DNA from: Fuerstiella sp.
Lineage (GTDB): Bacteria > Planctomycetota > Planctomycetia > Planctomycetales > Planctomycetaceae
Assembly: GCA_029245955.1 (NCBI GenBank)
Contig: JAQWOH010000045.1
Coordinates: 1 to 64,000 of the forward strand
Direction of reading: 5' to 3'
Length of the DNA stretch: 64,000 nucleotides
Below are positions 9,363-18,443 of the stretch, one piece after another. The notes under the pieces were generated by a model. That model had not been told where the DNA came from, did not search any database, and saw only the letters and a list, made by a program, of their open reading frames with translations. The translations under genes were made by a program, and so were the position numbers. Position 1 is the stretch's first letter. Every line of letters begins with the position of its first letter.

Positions 9363-10232
9363 ATGAAGAAGATTCTGATTCAGTTTGACAGTGACACTGT
9401 CCCCAGCACTTTTGACCGCATTGTGGCAGTCGACGCCGGAGTCGACGAACTGTTCAGCTACGGCGGCATTTCACCGGACAACGTAACGAGTCTGGTGCAT
9501 GGGGCCATCTTTACTCGTGGTCCGGCGGATCTGAAGAACACGGCCATCTTTGTTGGTGGCAGCAATGTGTCTGACGGCGAAACACTGATGAGAACGATCG
9601 GGTCGACGTTCTTCGGACCGATGAAGGTATCGGTGATGATGGATTCCAACGGCTGCAATACCACTGCTGCGGCGGCGGTCGTAGCCGCGAAGAAACACCT
9701 GAATCATGATGATACATCCGCATTGGTCCTGGGTGGCACGGGTCCGGTCGGTCAGCGAGTGGCTCAGTTACTGGCAACCGAGGGCAGCGACGTCACCCTT
9801 GTGTCACGGTCCGAAGATCGAGCGTCCGCCGCCTGTGATGCGATCCGAGCAAGAACTGACGCGGGAACGTTGACTCCGGCTGGCGCTGCCACGGCCGATG
9901 AATTTCAAAGTCTGTGTTCCGGCAAACAGCTTGTCGTCGCTGCCGGAGCCGCTGGCGTATGTTTTCTGCCGGAAGGATCACTGGCGGCGCTGGACGGCCT
10001 GTCAGTTGCCATTGACTTAAATGCAGTGCCACCTGTCGGCATCACGGACATCGGTGTCACCGACAAGGCCGCGGAAAAACATGGTGTGATCTGTTACGGT
10101 GCGATCGGTGTCGGCGGGACTAAGATGAAAGTCCATCGCAAAGCCGTGGCCAGTCTGTTTGACGCCAATGAGCGCGTGCTGGACACGCAGCAGATATACG
10201 CCCTGGCGCTGCAGGTTGCCGGCCTGGTCTGA
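9363..10232 (+). CDS. Methylene-tetrahydromethanopterin dehydrogenase (MtdB/MtdC type)
   Basis: 289 residues, start at 9363. The N-terminal MTD domain (MKKILIQFDSD, DELFSYGGI, VMMDSNGCNTTAAAAV) is followed by a Rossmann fold with ALVLGGTGPVGQRVAQLL near residue 120 and VTLVSRSEDRA. The family oxidises methylene-H4MPT to methenyl-H4MPT with NAD(P)+, part of formaldehyde oxidation or C1 balancing. Planctomycetes are known to carry H4MPT-linked genes, including the MtdB class and a divergent class named MtdC; I cannot decide between them by eye. None of the usual partners (mch, fhc, fae) is near, so the pathway is dispersed. It follows the ExbB-like gene by 14 bases, so co-transcription is likely though the functions look unrelated. 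Confidence 0.88.
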   Translation: MKKILIQFDSDTVPSTFDRIVAVDAGVDELFSYGGISPDNVTSLVHGAIFTRGPADLKNTAIFVGGSNVSDGETLMRTIGSTFFGPMKVSVMMDSNGCNTTAAAAVVAAKKHLNHDDTSALVLGGTGPVGQRVAQLLATEGSDVTLVSRSEDRASAACDAIRARTDAGTLTPAGAATADEFQSLCSGKQLVVAAGAAGVCFLPEGSLAALDGLSVAIDLNAVPPVGITDIGVTDKAAEKHGVICYGAIGVGGTKMKVHRKAVASLFDANERVLDTQQIYALALQVAGLV

Positions 10233-10427
10233 CACGAGACACGGCTGGGTGAATTCCGGCCCGCGACCTACATCTGACAGACTGTTGGTTGCCGGTAAGT
10301 TTATGTTATTTGACATTTCGAGTCATCCGCAGTCTGGATTCCATACGTTGGTGCCTTTGCGAAATACGTCGTAATGCGGATGATACAGCATTGCACACAA
10401 CTGAGTCACACTTTACGAGGAGGCATC

Positions 10428-11393
10428 ATGGCAGGGCAGGGGGTGATTACGGTCTTTGGTTTGTTCGTACTTCGGCAGGATGAAGTCGGTGTCCGTTTAA
10501 CTCTGGGACGATTTAGCGGTGTAGTGAAGCCGGGGTTGGGGTTCAATATTCCGATTATTCACAAGGTCACGAAGACCAAAAGTAGCCTTCAGACAACTGA
10601 CCTGCCTGAACAACAGATTGTGCTTAGTGGAAACATTTCTGTCATCATTTCCGGTAATCTTAATTTTCGAGTCAAAGCACCGGACCGAGCTCTTCTTGAA
10701 GTGAACGATTATCGGTACAGCATTCAGCAGCTTGCACTGACGACGATTGCCGACGTGCTCGGCAGTAAGACCATTGAGGAGGTTCGCGGCGCAAAATTGA
10801 GAATAGCGGAAGAAATTGAGGCCATCGTTTCACGAACCGCCTCAAGCTGGGGCCTTACGGACGTTGATATTCGATTAACGGATGCTCGAATGGACGAAGG
10901 GCTGCAGCGTGCAATGATGCGTGAAACGGAAGCACGCAAGGAGGCCAGCGCGATCAAGATTAAGGCAGAATCTGACAAGTATGTCGCTAGCATATTTGCC
11001 GATGCGGCGGAGTCGCTGGCCAGATCACCGGGCGCCATGACGTTGCGAGTTCTGCAGACATTAAGCGATGTCAGCAATGATAAGACAACCATTGTTATTC
11101 CGGTCCCGATTGATCTGCTGACTCGCCAATCGCCATCGGCGGCTCATGTCAGCCCGGCGACCTCTGCGGCGTCACAGTCATCCGACACGACAGCTGTCGT
11201 GTCCGACGTTCCGATGGGAGAAATCAGACTCCGTGGAGACAAGACGGTCGCTGTGTGTCCGTCGTGCAATTCCAAGTACGACGTGACGGCTATTCTGGGT
11301 GAATCGAAGGTTGATGTTGCCCCGGAAATCCCAGGGCAACAGATTAAGTGCAAACGCTGCAATCAGATATTTACACTTCCCGAGGCGGAATAA
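10428..11393 (+). CDS. SPFH/Band 7 protein with C-terminal zinc ribbon
   Basis: 321 residues. The start at 10428 is fixed by a strong AGGAGG six bases upstream. After a short hydrophobic N-terminus (VITVFGLFVLR) comes the SPFH domain (about 15-190: DEVGVRLTLGRFSGVVKPGL, then RETEARKEASAIKIKAESDK in the flotillin-like helix). A Ser/Ala-rich linker leads to a C-terminal zinc ribbon with CPSC and CKRC pairs (about 285-315), of the MJ0042 finger type often fused to planctomycete proteins. SPFH proteins form membrane-bound oligomeric cages or microdomains that guard proteases and other partners; the zinc ribbon may recruit one. No NfeD or FtsH gene is adjacent. Confidence 0.85.
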   Translation: MAGQGVITVFGLFVLRQDEVGVRLTLGRFSGVVKPGLGFNIPIIHKVTKTKSSLQTTDLPEQQIVLSGNISVIISGNLNFRVKAPDRALLEVNDYRYSIQQLALTTIADVLGSKTIEEVRGAKLRIAEEIEAIVSRTASSWGLTDVDIRLTDARMDEGLQRAMMRETEARKEASAIKIKAESDKYVASIFADAAESLARSPGAMTLRVLQTLSDVSNDKTTIVIPVPIDLLTRQSPSAAHVSPATSAASQSSDTTAVVSDVPMGEIRLRGDKTVAVCPSCNSKYDVTAILGESKVDVAPEIPGQQIKCKRCNQIFTLPEAE

Positions 11394-11478
11394 GAACGGC
11401 GACGGGTGGCCGTGGGCCGGACTGAACCTGCGAAGCAAGGCCCGGATTCGTGTTGATGCTCAGGGCGAAAACCAAAGG

Positions 11479-12230
11479 TGACCTGCCCTCACTAACCGCA
11501 ACCAGCCATTGGGTGGTAAACAGAGGGTTTGGTCACAGAAGAAGGAGGCATCAGACGACACGCAAGAGACTTAAGGCAGAAGAGATGATCCGGAAGCTTC
11601 GGGAAGTGGAAATCCTGCTTTCGCAGAGGATGGAAGTTGCGACAGCGTGTCGGCGGACCGGCGTGTCGGCCAATATTTATTACCGCTGGCGGAAAAGATA
11701 AGGCGGGATCCAAACGGATCAGGCAAAGTGTCCGAAGGAGCTGGAAAAAGAAAACGCTCGATTGAAGAAACTGGTGGCGAGGTGGAACTGGACAGGGCGA
11801 TTCTGTGGGAGGCCGCGTCGGGAAAGTCCTGAACTCTTTTAAGCGTCTTCGTATTGTGGAGCATGTGCGTGACGCTCTGGGGCATGATCGGGTACCAGAA
11901 CGTCGTGCGTGTCGGAGACTTGGTCAGTCTCGTTCTACTCAGCTTCGTCAGACTTATGTTCCGGAAGACGAACCGCGTCTGGTTCGTCGGGTCACCGAGG
12001 TGGCAATGTCCTACGGTCGTTATGGAACGGAAAACTGGGTGACGAGGTTGCCTAACGTGGAGCTGTTTGACACTCTGCTGACAGCACACTGGAGGCGATA
12101 CTGCAGTGTGGTTCGTCCCCACAGCTCATCGAACTACCGGCCACCAGCGGCGGCGGCCGTGTTGTCAGTGAAATATTTTGAGCCGGATCTGAGTTGGATT
12201 ACGGCACCATCCGTAAGTGCCCGTCAGTCA
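11479..12230 (+). mobile_element. Degraded, internally deleted IS3-family insertion sequence
   Basis: An OrfA-like frame (to 11701) ends KLREVEILLSQRMEVATACRRTGVSANIYYRWRKR, the helix-turn-helix of IS3-type OrfA. In a shifted frame come KELEKENARLKK and then an OrfB start (11805 on) with CRRLGQSRSTQLRQ and VTEVAMSYGRYG. The frame then jumps directly to the OrfB C-terminus (FDTLLTAHWRRYC, VRPHSSSNYRPPA), so the whole DDE catalytic core, normally about 160 residues, is missing. The element cannot make active transposase. TGACCTGCCCTCACT at 11479 and the loosely matching AGTGCCCGTCAGTCA at 12216 are candidate ends, but the match is poor and no target duplication is seen. Confidence 0.8.
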
Positions 12231-12526
12231 TCGATGTTCATACGGATATCTGCAGTCGTGCGCGGAGACGCCCCTTTGGACTGTTCGAGTTGCGTCCCTG
12301 TTCCCGCCAGCTTTGTCGGATGAATCAGGAACGAGTCACTGGCATCAAATTCGTCGTCACCATCGACATCTCCGGCCAGTGCACTGGCGGCGACCAGCAT
12401 GAGTCGGAATTCCAGGAACTCTGTCGCCGATTCCGTCAGCCGCGTCCGGGATCGGCGAGATATTCTTCGTCTGTGTTTGCGAGGAAAAGCTTTATGCAGA
12501 CAGGACTTCAGTTGTTCAGTCAGCAA
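12224..12526 (-). pseudogene. Truncated N-terminus of a dockerin-like secreted protein
   Basis: A 100-codon frame starting at 12526 has a basic leader (RKHRRRISRRSRTR), a short hydrophobic piece (FRLMLVAASALAG) and one calcium-binding dockerin-type loop, DVDGDDEFDASDSFLI, followed by SKGASPRTTADIRMN. This arrangement is the N-terminus of long planctomycete surface proteins in which the motif recurs. Here the frame stops immediately after, at the right edge of the IS3 remnant, so the gene seems cut by that insertion. The remainder is not found on the far side of the element. The flanking region to 12744 holds only a small inverted repeat (CACCTT/AAGGTG near 12661) and a GGCGGCGCCGCC palindrome near 12701. 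Confidence 0.6.
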
Positions 12527-12744
12527 CGTATCATCGCTTTTCGTGAAAGACCGGATTGGCTGCTACGGCCGCGGACGGGGGTCAGGCCGTTTAACGCACA
12601 GAAACGACCGGGTACGGTACGCAGATGCACCTCTCAAGTGAGCAGAATGCACGTAGAATCCACCTTCTAAGGTGCAGCAGCCGATGAGCATGCGTATCAG
12701 GCGGCGCCGCCGGCTAAAGAGAAAGCATGCACCGTCAGCCAGCC

Positions 12745-14517
12745 TCAGCCGGCGTCGTTGGTGGTTCGTCCCAGAGCGACGTCGAAGTCGCTGACGGACG
12801 GGACAAGCATCGCGATGGTTGCAAATCCGTAGGCCACGCAGACCCAGAAGCAGACTCCCAGAGTGCCACCCAGCAGAAAGTCGGTGATGGCGTAGAAGGT
12901 GAGGAAGGGCAACATCACAGCAGCCATTGTTAAGGCACTGGAGGGGTTCTTATGCGTCAGGGAACTGTACAGCCCGATGCTGCCCAGTCCGATGAACACG
13001 ATGAAACTCTGCATCTGAATAGCGAACGACGACCGTGCTTCCACCAGCAGCAGCATGAAGACGAAGATTCCGATAAACAGAAAGAACATCGTCCCCAGGC
13101 TGTTTCCGATGGCCGCGCGGGAATTGTCGTAGGTCAGACCGGAATGCAGACCGAGCATAATGGCGAACAGGCAGAGACAGAAATACGCCACCACAAGGTA
13201 GATCAGATTCTCGAGCGTCAGCTGCTGCGAGATGCCGTTCATCATCGTTCCCGCCATTAATAGCACGGGCAAAGCGATCATTTCGCGAGTATTCCATAGT
13301 GCGCCAAGAATCTTACCGGTCATGAATTCGCTGGCATGCAGATCTGTTGCCAGCAGAATATCCAGTGTGTTGTCGTCGCGTTCTGTGGAAATGGATGTCA
13401 CAGCCTGAGCATTGATCAGCAGCAAACTGATCACGCCAATGGCCAGGAACGCGGCTGCCGCTGGCGACATCATTCCAAGAACAAGCGCTGCGCCGTCTGT
13501 CTGCGAGGTCATGACCGAATACCCGATCAACGCCGCCAGCAGAACGTAGGCCAGTTTGATGACAAAAATTTTTCGGCCGTAACCCCTCGTGGCGATTTCC
13601 TTCCAGGTGACAGGGTTGTTCCAGACCGACCGGTGATGTTTGCGCTCTGTACCCGCGGATACGACTGTTGCGACACTGTCAGCCGCAGGGCTCGGCTCAT
13701 CTTCAAGAACGCTTTGTCTCAGCTGTTGAGAAGGATTCCAGACACGCAGTCGGATGATGGTGTACAGATTCAGAGCAGCAGCCAGGCCGATCAGTAGAGA
13801 GACTGATTCGAAAGCAGAGACTTGAACGACGCCGTGCGAGAGACCATTCAGCGGATTCAGGACACTGAATAATGATCTGTACGGAGAAAATTGCCCCAGC
13901 CAGATTCCGGCGGTTGAATCGCTGCCGACAACGGCGACGGCGCCTTCGACGGATGCCACAAACAGGACCACACCCAGTACACTGATCGCCAGCGTCTGGA
14001 AAGTTTTTTCGCGCCAGTAGGCGACCATGCAGCCCCACGATCCGCTGGCCAGAGTTGTCGCTGCAATAATGGCCTCCGCCCACAGAATCTGTGACCAGCT
14101 GACGCCGCCGAGCAGTTGCAACGCACAGAAAACGGGTACTGACGCCGCCAGCAGCACGCCGACGATCAGGAGACTCGCCAGAAGTTTTCCAAGAGCCAGT
14201 TCACGACTGCGCATATCGGTCATCAGCAGCAGTATCAGTGTGCGACGATCCTTTTCCTGAGCGATGTTGGCGGCCGTAAACAGAGTCGCAAAAAACATAC
14301 CCAGGGTCAGTTGCAGCAACGCAAAAACGCTGAAGACGAGACTGCTGAAGGAGGCGAAGTCCCCCGAAAATTTCGTGTCCTGGAACCCGATCGTCGCCTG
14401 TCGAATGGTATACATCAGCACCAGCAGGCACGCGACATAGCCGGACCGCGACAGGTAGTGGCTCAGTCGGCGTGGAGTCGTGAGGGCTTCTCGGGAAAAT
14501 ATTGGGCCCGCAAACAA
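12745..14517 (-). CDS. ABC-2 type transporter permease
   Basis: 590 residues. The first in-frame start is TTG at 14517, with GGAG nine bases upstream. There are about twelve hydrophobic segments in two halves, each beginning with an amphipathic entry helix and a conserved AQEKDRRTLILLLMTD or STERDDNTLDILLATD segment; that E-K/R-x-x-x-T-L motif is typical of ABC-2 exporters and shows an internal duplication. It is the last gene of a four-gene run on this strand (ATPase, permease, anchored protein, permease), 105 bases after the anchored protein. The substrate is unknown; similar GldA/GldF-like sets serve export or gliding-type functions. Confidence 0.85.
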   Translation of the reverse strand: MFAGPIFSREALTTPRRLSHYLSRSGYVACLLVLMYTIRQATIGFQDTKFSGDFASFSSLVFSVFALLQLTLGMFFATLFTAANIAQEKDRRTLILLLMTDMRSRELALGKLLASLLIVGVLLAASVPVFCALQLLGGVSWSQILWAEAIIAATTLASGSWGCMVAYWREKTFQTLAISVLGVVLFVASVEGAVAVVGSDSTAGIWLGQFSPYRSLFSVLNPLNGLSHGVVQVSAFESVSLLIGLAAALNLYTIIRLRVWNPSQQLRQSVLEDEPSPAADSVATVVSAGTERKHHRSVWNNPVTWKEIATRGYGRKIFVIKLAYVLLAALIGYSVMTSQTDGAALVLGMMSPAAAAFLAIGVISLLLINAQAVTSISTERDDNTLDILLATDLHASEFMTGKILGALWNTREMIALPVLLMAGTMMNGISQQLTLENLIYLVVAYFCLCLFAIMLGLHSGLTYDNSRAAIGNSLGTMFFLFIGIFVFMLLLVEARSSFAIQMQSFIVFIGLGSIGLYSSLTHKNPSSALTMAAVMLPFLTFYAITDFLLGGTLGVCFWVCVAYGFATIAMLVPSVSDFDVALGRTTNDAG

Positions 14518-14621
14518 GACAGTAACTCCGACTGGTCGTACTTAGGTGCAGTCGCTGAACACCTGGCTCGCGACGAACGATCATTCCGTTGGTGACGGTA
14601 AACGACGAAACATCATCGACG

Positions 14622-16106
14622 CTAAAAACTGCTGCGGTTTTCCAGTATGAATGTTCTCTCAATGTCAGGCTGGCGAGATGCATGACGGAGAATGAAATGC
14701 ATTAAAGGAAAACTTTCAGGTGGCTGTCTGTCGTTATACTGCTGGATCGTTTTCCAATAATGAGCGGCCAGCAGGATTTCATCGATATAGGTGTCGTGCA
14801 CCGCAAGGCTCGGGTGCTTTTCGAGAACCGTCTCCATCTCATTCAGCCCGTCAATGAACCGTTGTTCCGCATGAGACGGCTGCAGCTTTCCATCTTTGTC
14901 CTCGGCGTCAGAAATTTCGCCTCTTGAATAGGCCACTTTGCCGTCTGCGATGGCTCTGTGTGCCGAAACGGTCGCCTCATCGCGTTCGCAGTCGGCAAGG
15001 TTCTGCCAGAAGCGATAATTGACCATCTTGACGTTCTGCTCCCACACGCGGCGCTGAGTGGCGAGTGTGACGCCGTTTTCCTTGGCCAGTGCTGCCAGTT
15101 CTTCAGACGAGCAATTCAGCTTGTATTTGACATCGTTAAGGCCCAGGAAAATTTCGTTGCCGTACACGTCGGTCCATTCAGCGTAAGCATCGTCCCAGCC
15201 GCCTCGATTCTGTTCTTCCCAGATGCGTCGGTCTTCGTCTTCCAGTTTCTTGCGATCTTCTTCTGGCAGTTGCCGTCGGTCTTCGCCCTCACCCTTTTCC
15301 TTCATATCGGCGGCATAGTCATTCTGCTTGGCTGCGACATGATCGAACAGCGCCCTTGACGGCGCCTGCCGAAAGAACACATGTGTCATCCCCTTGACCG
15401 GATACCCATTTGCATCCTTGTCGTTGGAAATGTCAAACCAGTCCTTGGCGACCAGGTAGTTATCCTTGCCCTGTGGGTTGAGTTCCGGGTCAGAAGAACC
15501 ATCAGGGAATCGTTCGTTGTCCGGGTCGTTAATAAAGAACTTGCGGAAAAACTTTTTCTCATCAGAGTTGCCGAACTTGCGGCCCATAAAGTCACCGACA
15601 TTATGGAACAGAATTGTGGTTGTCTGATTTCGGGTGGTTCCCAGCTGCAGAAACTTGATGCCTTCCTTCACCCAATAGAACCGGTCTGCCACCTTGTCCC
15701 ATTCGCGTGATACATTGAAGGCCAGATTCCATCCCTGAAACCTCCAGATTTCAACATAGTGAGGCTGCAGTCTGATGATGGAATCCACGGTGGCTTTCAG
15801 TTTTCCCCAGTTCTTTTTTTCCTGGTACTCCACTGCCTGCAGGTGCAGGATCCCGGCCGCCGGTCCTCTTAGTCCCAGCAGAACGAGGTTCATGGCCGCG
15901 CTCGACGGATCAATTTCTCCAAGAGTGCTTTCGCCAAGGTCGTGTTCGACTCGCATCTGAGCAAGCAGACCCCCTGATACCGCCGCCCTGGTGCCAGGCA
16001 GAACATCTTCCGACGTTGGCGCTCCAAGATAGACGATTGGAATCAGCAGAAGGACAATACAGCCGGCGTATACCAGCTTTCGTTGTCTTGATGTAAGGTT
16101 GTTCAT
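14622..16106 (-). CDS. Membrane-anchored hypothetical protein of the ABC export operon
   Basis: 494 residues. A basic start followed by one transmembrane helix (LVYAGCIVLLLIPIVYLGA, about 11-29) anchors a large soluble domain. The region about 70-190 looks like helical TPR-type repeats (LVLLGLRGPAAGILHLQAVE, WRFQGWNLAFNVS). A highly charged coiled-coil-like stretch lies at about 285-320 (EDRRQLPEEDRKKLEDEDRR). The start codon overlaps the stop of the 761-residue permease as ATGA, so translation is coupled. Position and anchoring suggest a periplasmic accessory subunit of the transporter. I recognise no catalytic motif. Confidence 0.8.
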   Translation of the reverse strand: MNNLTSRQRKLVYAGCIVLLLIPIVYLGAPTSEDVLPGTRAAVSGGLLAQMRVEHDLGESTLGEIDPSSAAMNLVLLGLRGPAAGILHLQAVEYQEKKNWGKLKATVDSIIRLQPHYVEIWRFQGWNLAFNVSREWDKVADRFYWVKEGIKFLQLGTTRNQTTTILFHNVGDFMGRKFGNSDEKKFFRKFFINDPDNERFPDGSSDPELNPQGKDNYLVAKDWFDISNDKDANGYPVKGMTHVFFRQAPSRALFDHVAAKQNDYAADMKEKGEGEDRRQLPEEDRKKLEDEDRRIWEEQNRGGWDDAYAEWTDVYGNEIFLGLNDVKYKLNCSSEELAALAKENGVTLATQRRVWEQNVKMVNYRFWQNLADCERDEATVSAHRAIADGKVAYSRGEISDAEDKDGKLQPSHAEQRFIDGLNEMETVLEKHPSLAVHDTYIDEILLAAHYWKTIQQYNDRQPPESFPLMHFILRHASRQPDIERTFILENRSSF

Positions 16107-18388
16107 TTCGATTCCAACTCACGAAACTTAAGACATGCCGCGCCAATAATGATACACGGTACAAGGAACCCGAAAAATGTCAGAATAGCCGGCAGCACGG
16201 ACGAGTTCCACGGGACGTCGAATCCGTTTTCGATGTAAGCCGCTGAGTCACTGAAGATGCTGAAGTCAGGAATGATGTTACTCGCGACATCAAGAATACC
16301 GACGACTCCGGTGTCCAGTGTCTTCACCACCTGTTGAGTGCGTTCGCTGGCATCCATCCCCGTACTTGGATTTCTGTGCTGATAAATCAGCATGGCCGAT
16401 TCGACAAGTCCTCCTCCTTCTTCGGCTCCACCCACAATGCGGAGCATCAGTTCATGGAAGAACTGTCCAATGACGAAAACAGCAAGGGTGAAGAAGAATG
16501 ATACGGGCCCCTTCACGACGCAGCTGGCAGTTACACCCAGCACGATTACCAGGGACAGCATTAACCCGATATTCAGCAAGGCCTTGCTGTATCCCTGCAG
16601 GAATGAATTGTCCTTCAGGCGAATAAACAGGTCGGGCCTGGCCATGCCCAGAAACATTTGCTGGTTCAGGCAGGCGACGTCAACTCGAAGCATGCCGTTA
16701 GAGGCGAGGTCGTCGAACACATCTGCTTCCAGAACCCACCCTTCCGGGTCGCGAGAAATCAGCTTCTCTTCCCTGACCAGTTTCATGAAGTACTGCAGCC
16801 AGCGAGAATCATCAGTGATCTTCAGTTTGCCATCAGCAATCACCAGACCGTCTGCATCAATCTGTTCCTGCAATACTTCAACGAAGAGCTCGGCGTTTTC
16901 ATAAGAAATTCCGGCGGATTCGGCAAGGTCATCCGCCAGACTCGATGACAGTTCCGTACCTTCGACCAGCTTCTTCTGCTCGTTCCATTCTGCAGTCACT
17001 GTTGCAAGAAAACGAGCCGTGGCCTCATAGTCTGCAGCGTAGGACAATTTCCGCGGGTAGGCAGTTACGTTTTCACCTTCGTGATATTCCGCGACACGGA
17101 ATGGTTCCAGAGGAACTTCAATACGCGGCATGGACTCCATTAGATCCTGGTCGCGTTTCCGCAGCACGCCGGCCAGTGCTTCGCAGGCGGTTGATAAATC
17201 TTTGTAGGACGCATCGTTATCGGATTCGATTTCACGTGCCAGCTGGCCAAACAGCACAAATGCATCAACAACGTCTTTGAAGTCATCGCCCAGCTCTGTC
17301 AGCACGTATTCAGCCTGGATGCAGGCGATTGACACCTGATGGCAGTCAACCTCCGGAAAGTCGCTTTGCGATGATTCCAGTCGATCCGCCGCATCACTAA
17401 GCAGATCAGCGGCATTCTGAAAGCTGCCGTTGCGCATGGCTTCTGCAGCCGGTCGGAAACTTGCGCCCACCCCGAACGGCGAAAATGCCTCTTCACGCAT
17501 GTTACGAACCAGCGTGTACTGCGCCTCAATTCCTTCGTTAATCGTGGCATCCGAACCTTTGACTGTACGAAAAGCCTCGAATCGTGATTCCAGATTCAGT
17601 TGGTCGCCCATGCGGTCCGGTGTCACATCACGAAATATCCACACAGCTCTGGAGCGGGTATTTCCCTCAACAAAGGACCGATACAGCCAGGGATCACCAA
17701 CATTGATTCCCGCGTTCTTGGGCAGGCCGTACAGATCAAGAAAAAACAGATTGCCGTATGCTGGTACACGGCAAGTCAGCTGCCCCGGAGCGTTTGGGTT
17801 GCTGGAAGGCGACACCTGACGTTGAATCCAGACGTACCCAACAGCACCCATTAACAGCAGGATTGCAGTAGACAGCGTGGAGAATCCCAGGATTCGTCCC
17901 ATCACGACTTCAACTCGACGAACCGGTTTTGTCACAACGGTATGCAGTGAACGAACGCGAATATCTTCCGGCAGACCCCAGCAGCTTAAGAACATGACCA
18001 CTGGCAGGATAAGCCACGAAATTGTTGTCAGCATAAACGTAATGTGGACGCTGACCTGCAGGTCCTCTCGGTCGTTGCTGTTCGTAAGAAACCAACCGCC
18101 GAACATCAACATGATGGCGAATACAACGAAAACTAAAAGTGCCTTCCGCCGCATCGCTTCCGTCAACGTCAGGCGGGCCAGTGCGATCACGCGGCGCGGC
18201 GATACCGCAAGCAGGTCCTTCAGGAAGCTGGTGAATCCCGCTCGAAATGCGCGGCTGCCATTTGCACCATTACGGGAAAATGAGGCGAGCGCGCCGATGG
18301 CCACTGCGACGACGCCGATGATTCCCACCAGTTTCAGCCAGCTGGTTACACCGAAGGCGATATTGTATGTTGGTGGATCGAAATCCAT
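16103..18388 (-). CDS. Large ABC-2 type permease with an extended soluble insertion
   Basis: 761 residues. An N-terminal TM helix (about 12-33) precedes the ABC-2 core: RRVIALARLTLTEAMRRKAL, then helices at about 85-105, 120-145 and 165-185. A soluble insertion of about 350 residues (about 200-555), rich in acidic helices, separates these from four C-terminal helices (about 590-615, 620-640, 705-730, 735-755). The insertion probably faces the periplasm and may receive cargo. The gene follows the ATPase gene by 55 bases and overlaps the next gene by four. Its size is well above a simple ABC-2 permease (about 250-400 residues). Confidence 0.83.
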   Translation of the reverse strand: MDFDPPTYNIAFGVTSWLKLVGIIGVVAVAIGALASFSRNGANGSRAFRAGFTSFLKDLLAVSPRRVIALARLTLTEAMRRKALLVFVVFAIMLMFGGWFLTNSNDREDLQVSVHITFMLTTISWLILPVVMFLSCWGLPEDIRVRSLHTVVTKPVRRVEVVMGRILGFSTLSTAILLLMGAVGYVWIQRQVSPSSNPNAPGQLTCRVPAYGNLFFLDLYGLPKNAGINVGDPWLYRSFVEGNTRSRAVWIFRDVTPDRMGDQLNLESRFEAFRTVKGSDATINEGIEAQYTLVRNMREEAFSPFGVGASFRPAAEAMRNGSFQNAADLLSDAADRLESSQSDFPEVDCHQVSIACIQAEYVLTELGDDFKDVVDAFVLFGQLAREIESDNDASYKDLSTACEALAGVLRKRDQDLMESMPRIEVPLEPFRVAEYHEGENVTAYPRKLSYAADYEATARFLATVTAEWNEQKKLVEGTELSSSLADDLAESAGISYENAELFVEVLQEQIDADGLVIADGKLKITDDSRWLQYFMKLVREEKLISRDPEGWVLEADVFDDLASNGMLRVDVACLNQQMFLGMARPDLFIRLKDNSFLQGYSKALLNIGLMLSLVIVLGVTASCVVKGPVSFFFTLAVFVIGQFFHELMLRIVGGAEEGGGLVESAMLIYQHRNPSTGMDASERTQQVVKTLDTGVVGILDVASNIIPDFSIFSDSAAYIENGFDVPWNSSVLPAILTFFGFLVPCIIIGAACLKFRELESK

Positions 18389-18443
18389 GATTGAGTCCGC
18401 AAATGTTGAGGTCAGAAAGCGAAAACAGGGAAGATGAGGTCTG

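Noticed and set aside
12216..12230. Right inverted repeat of the IS3 remnant as a certain end
   Set aside because: Only a partial match to the left end at 11479 and no target duplication, so kept as tentative.
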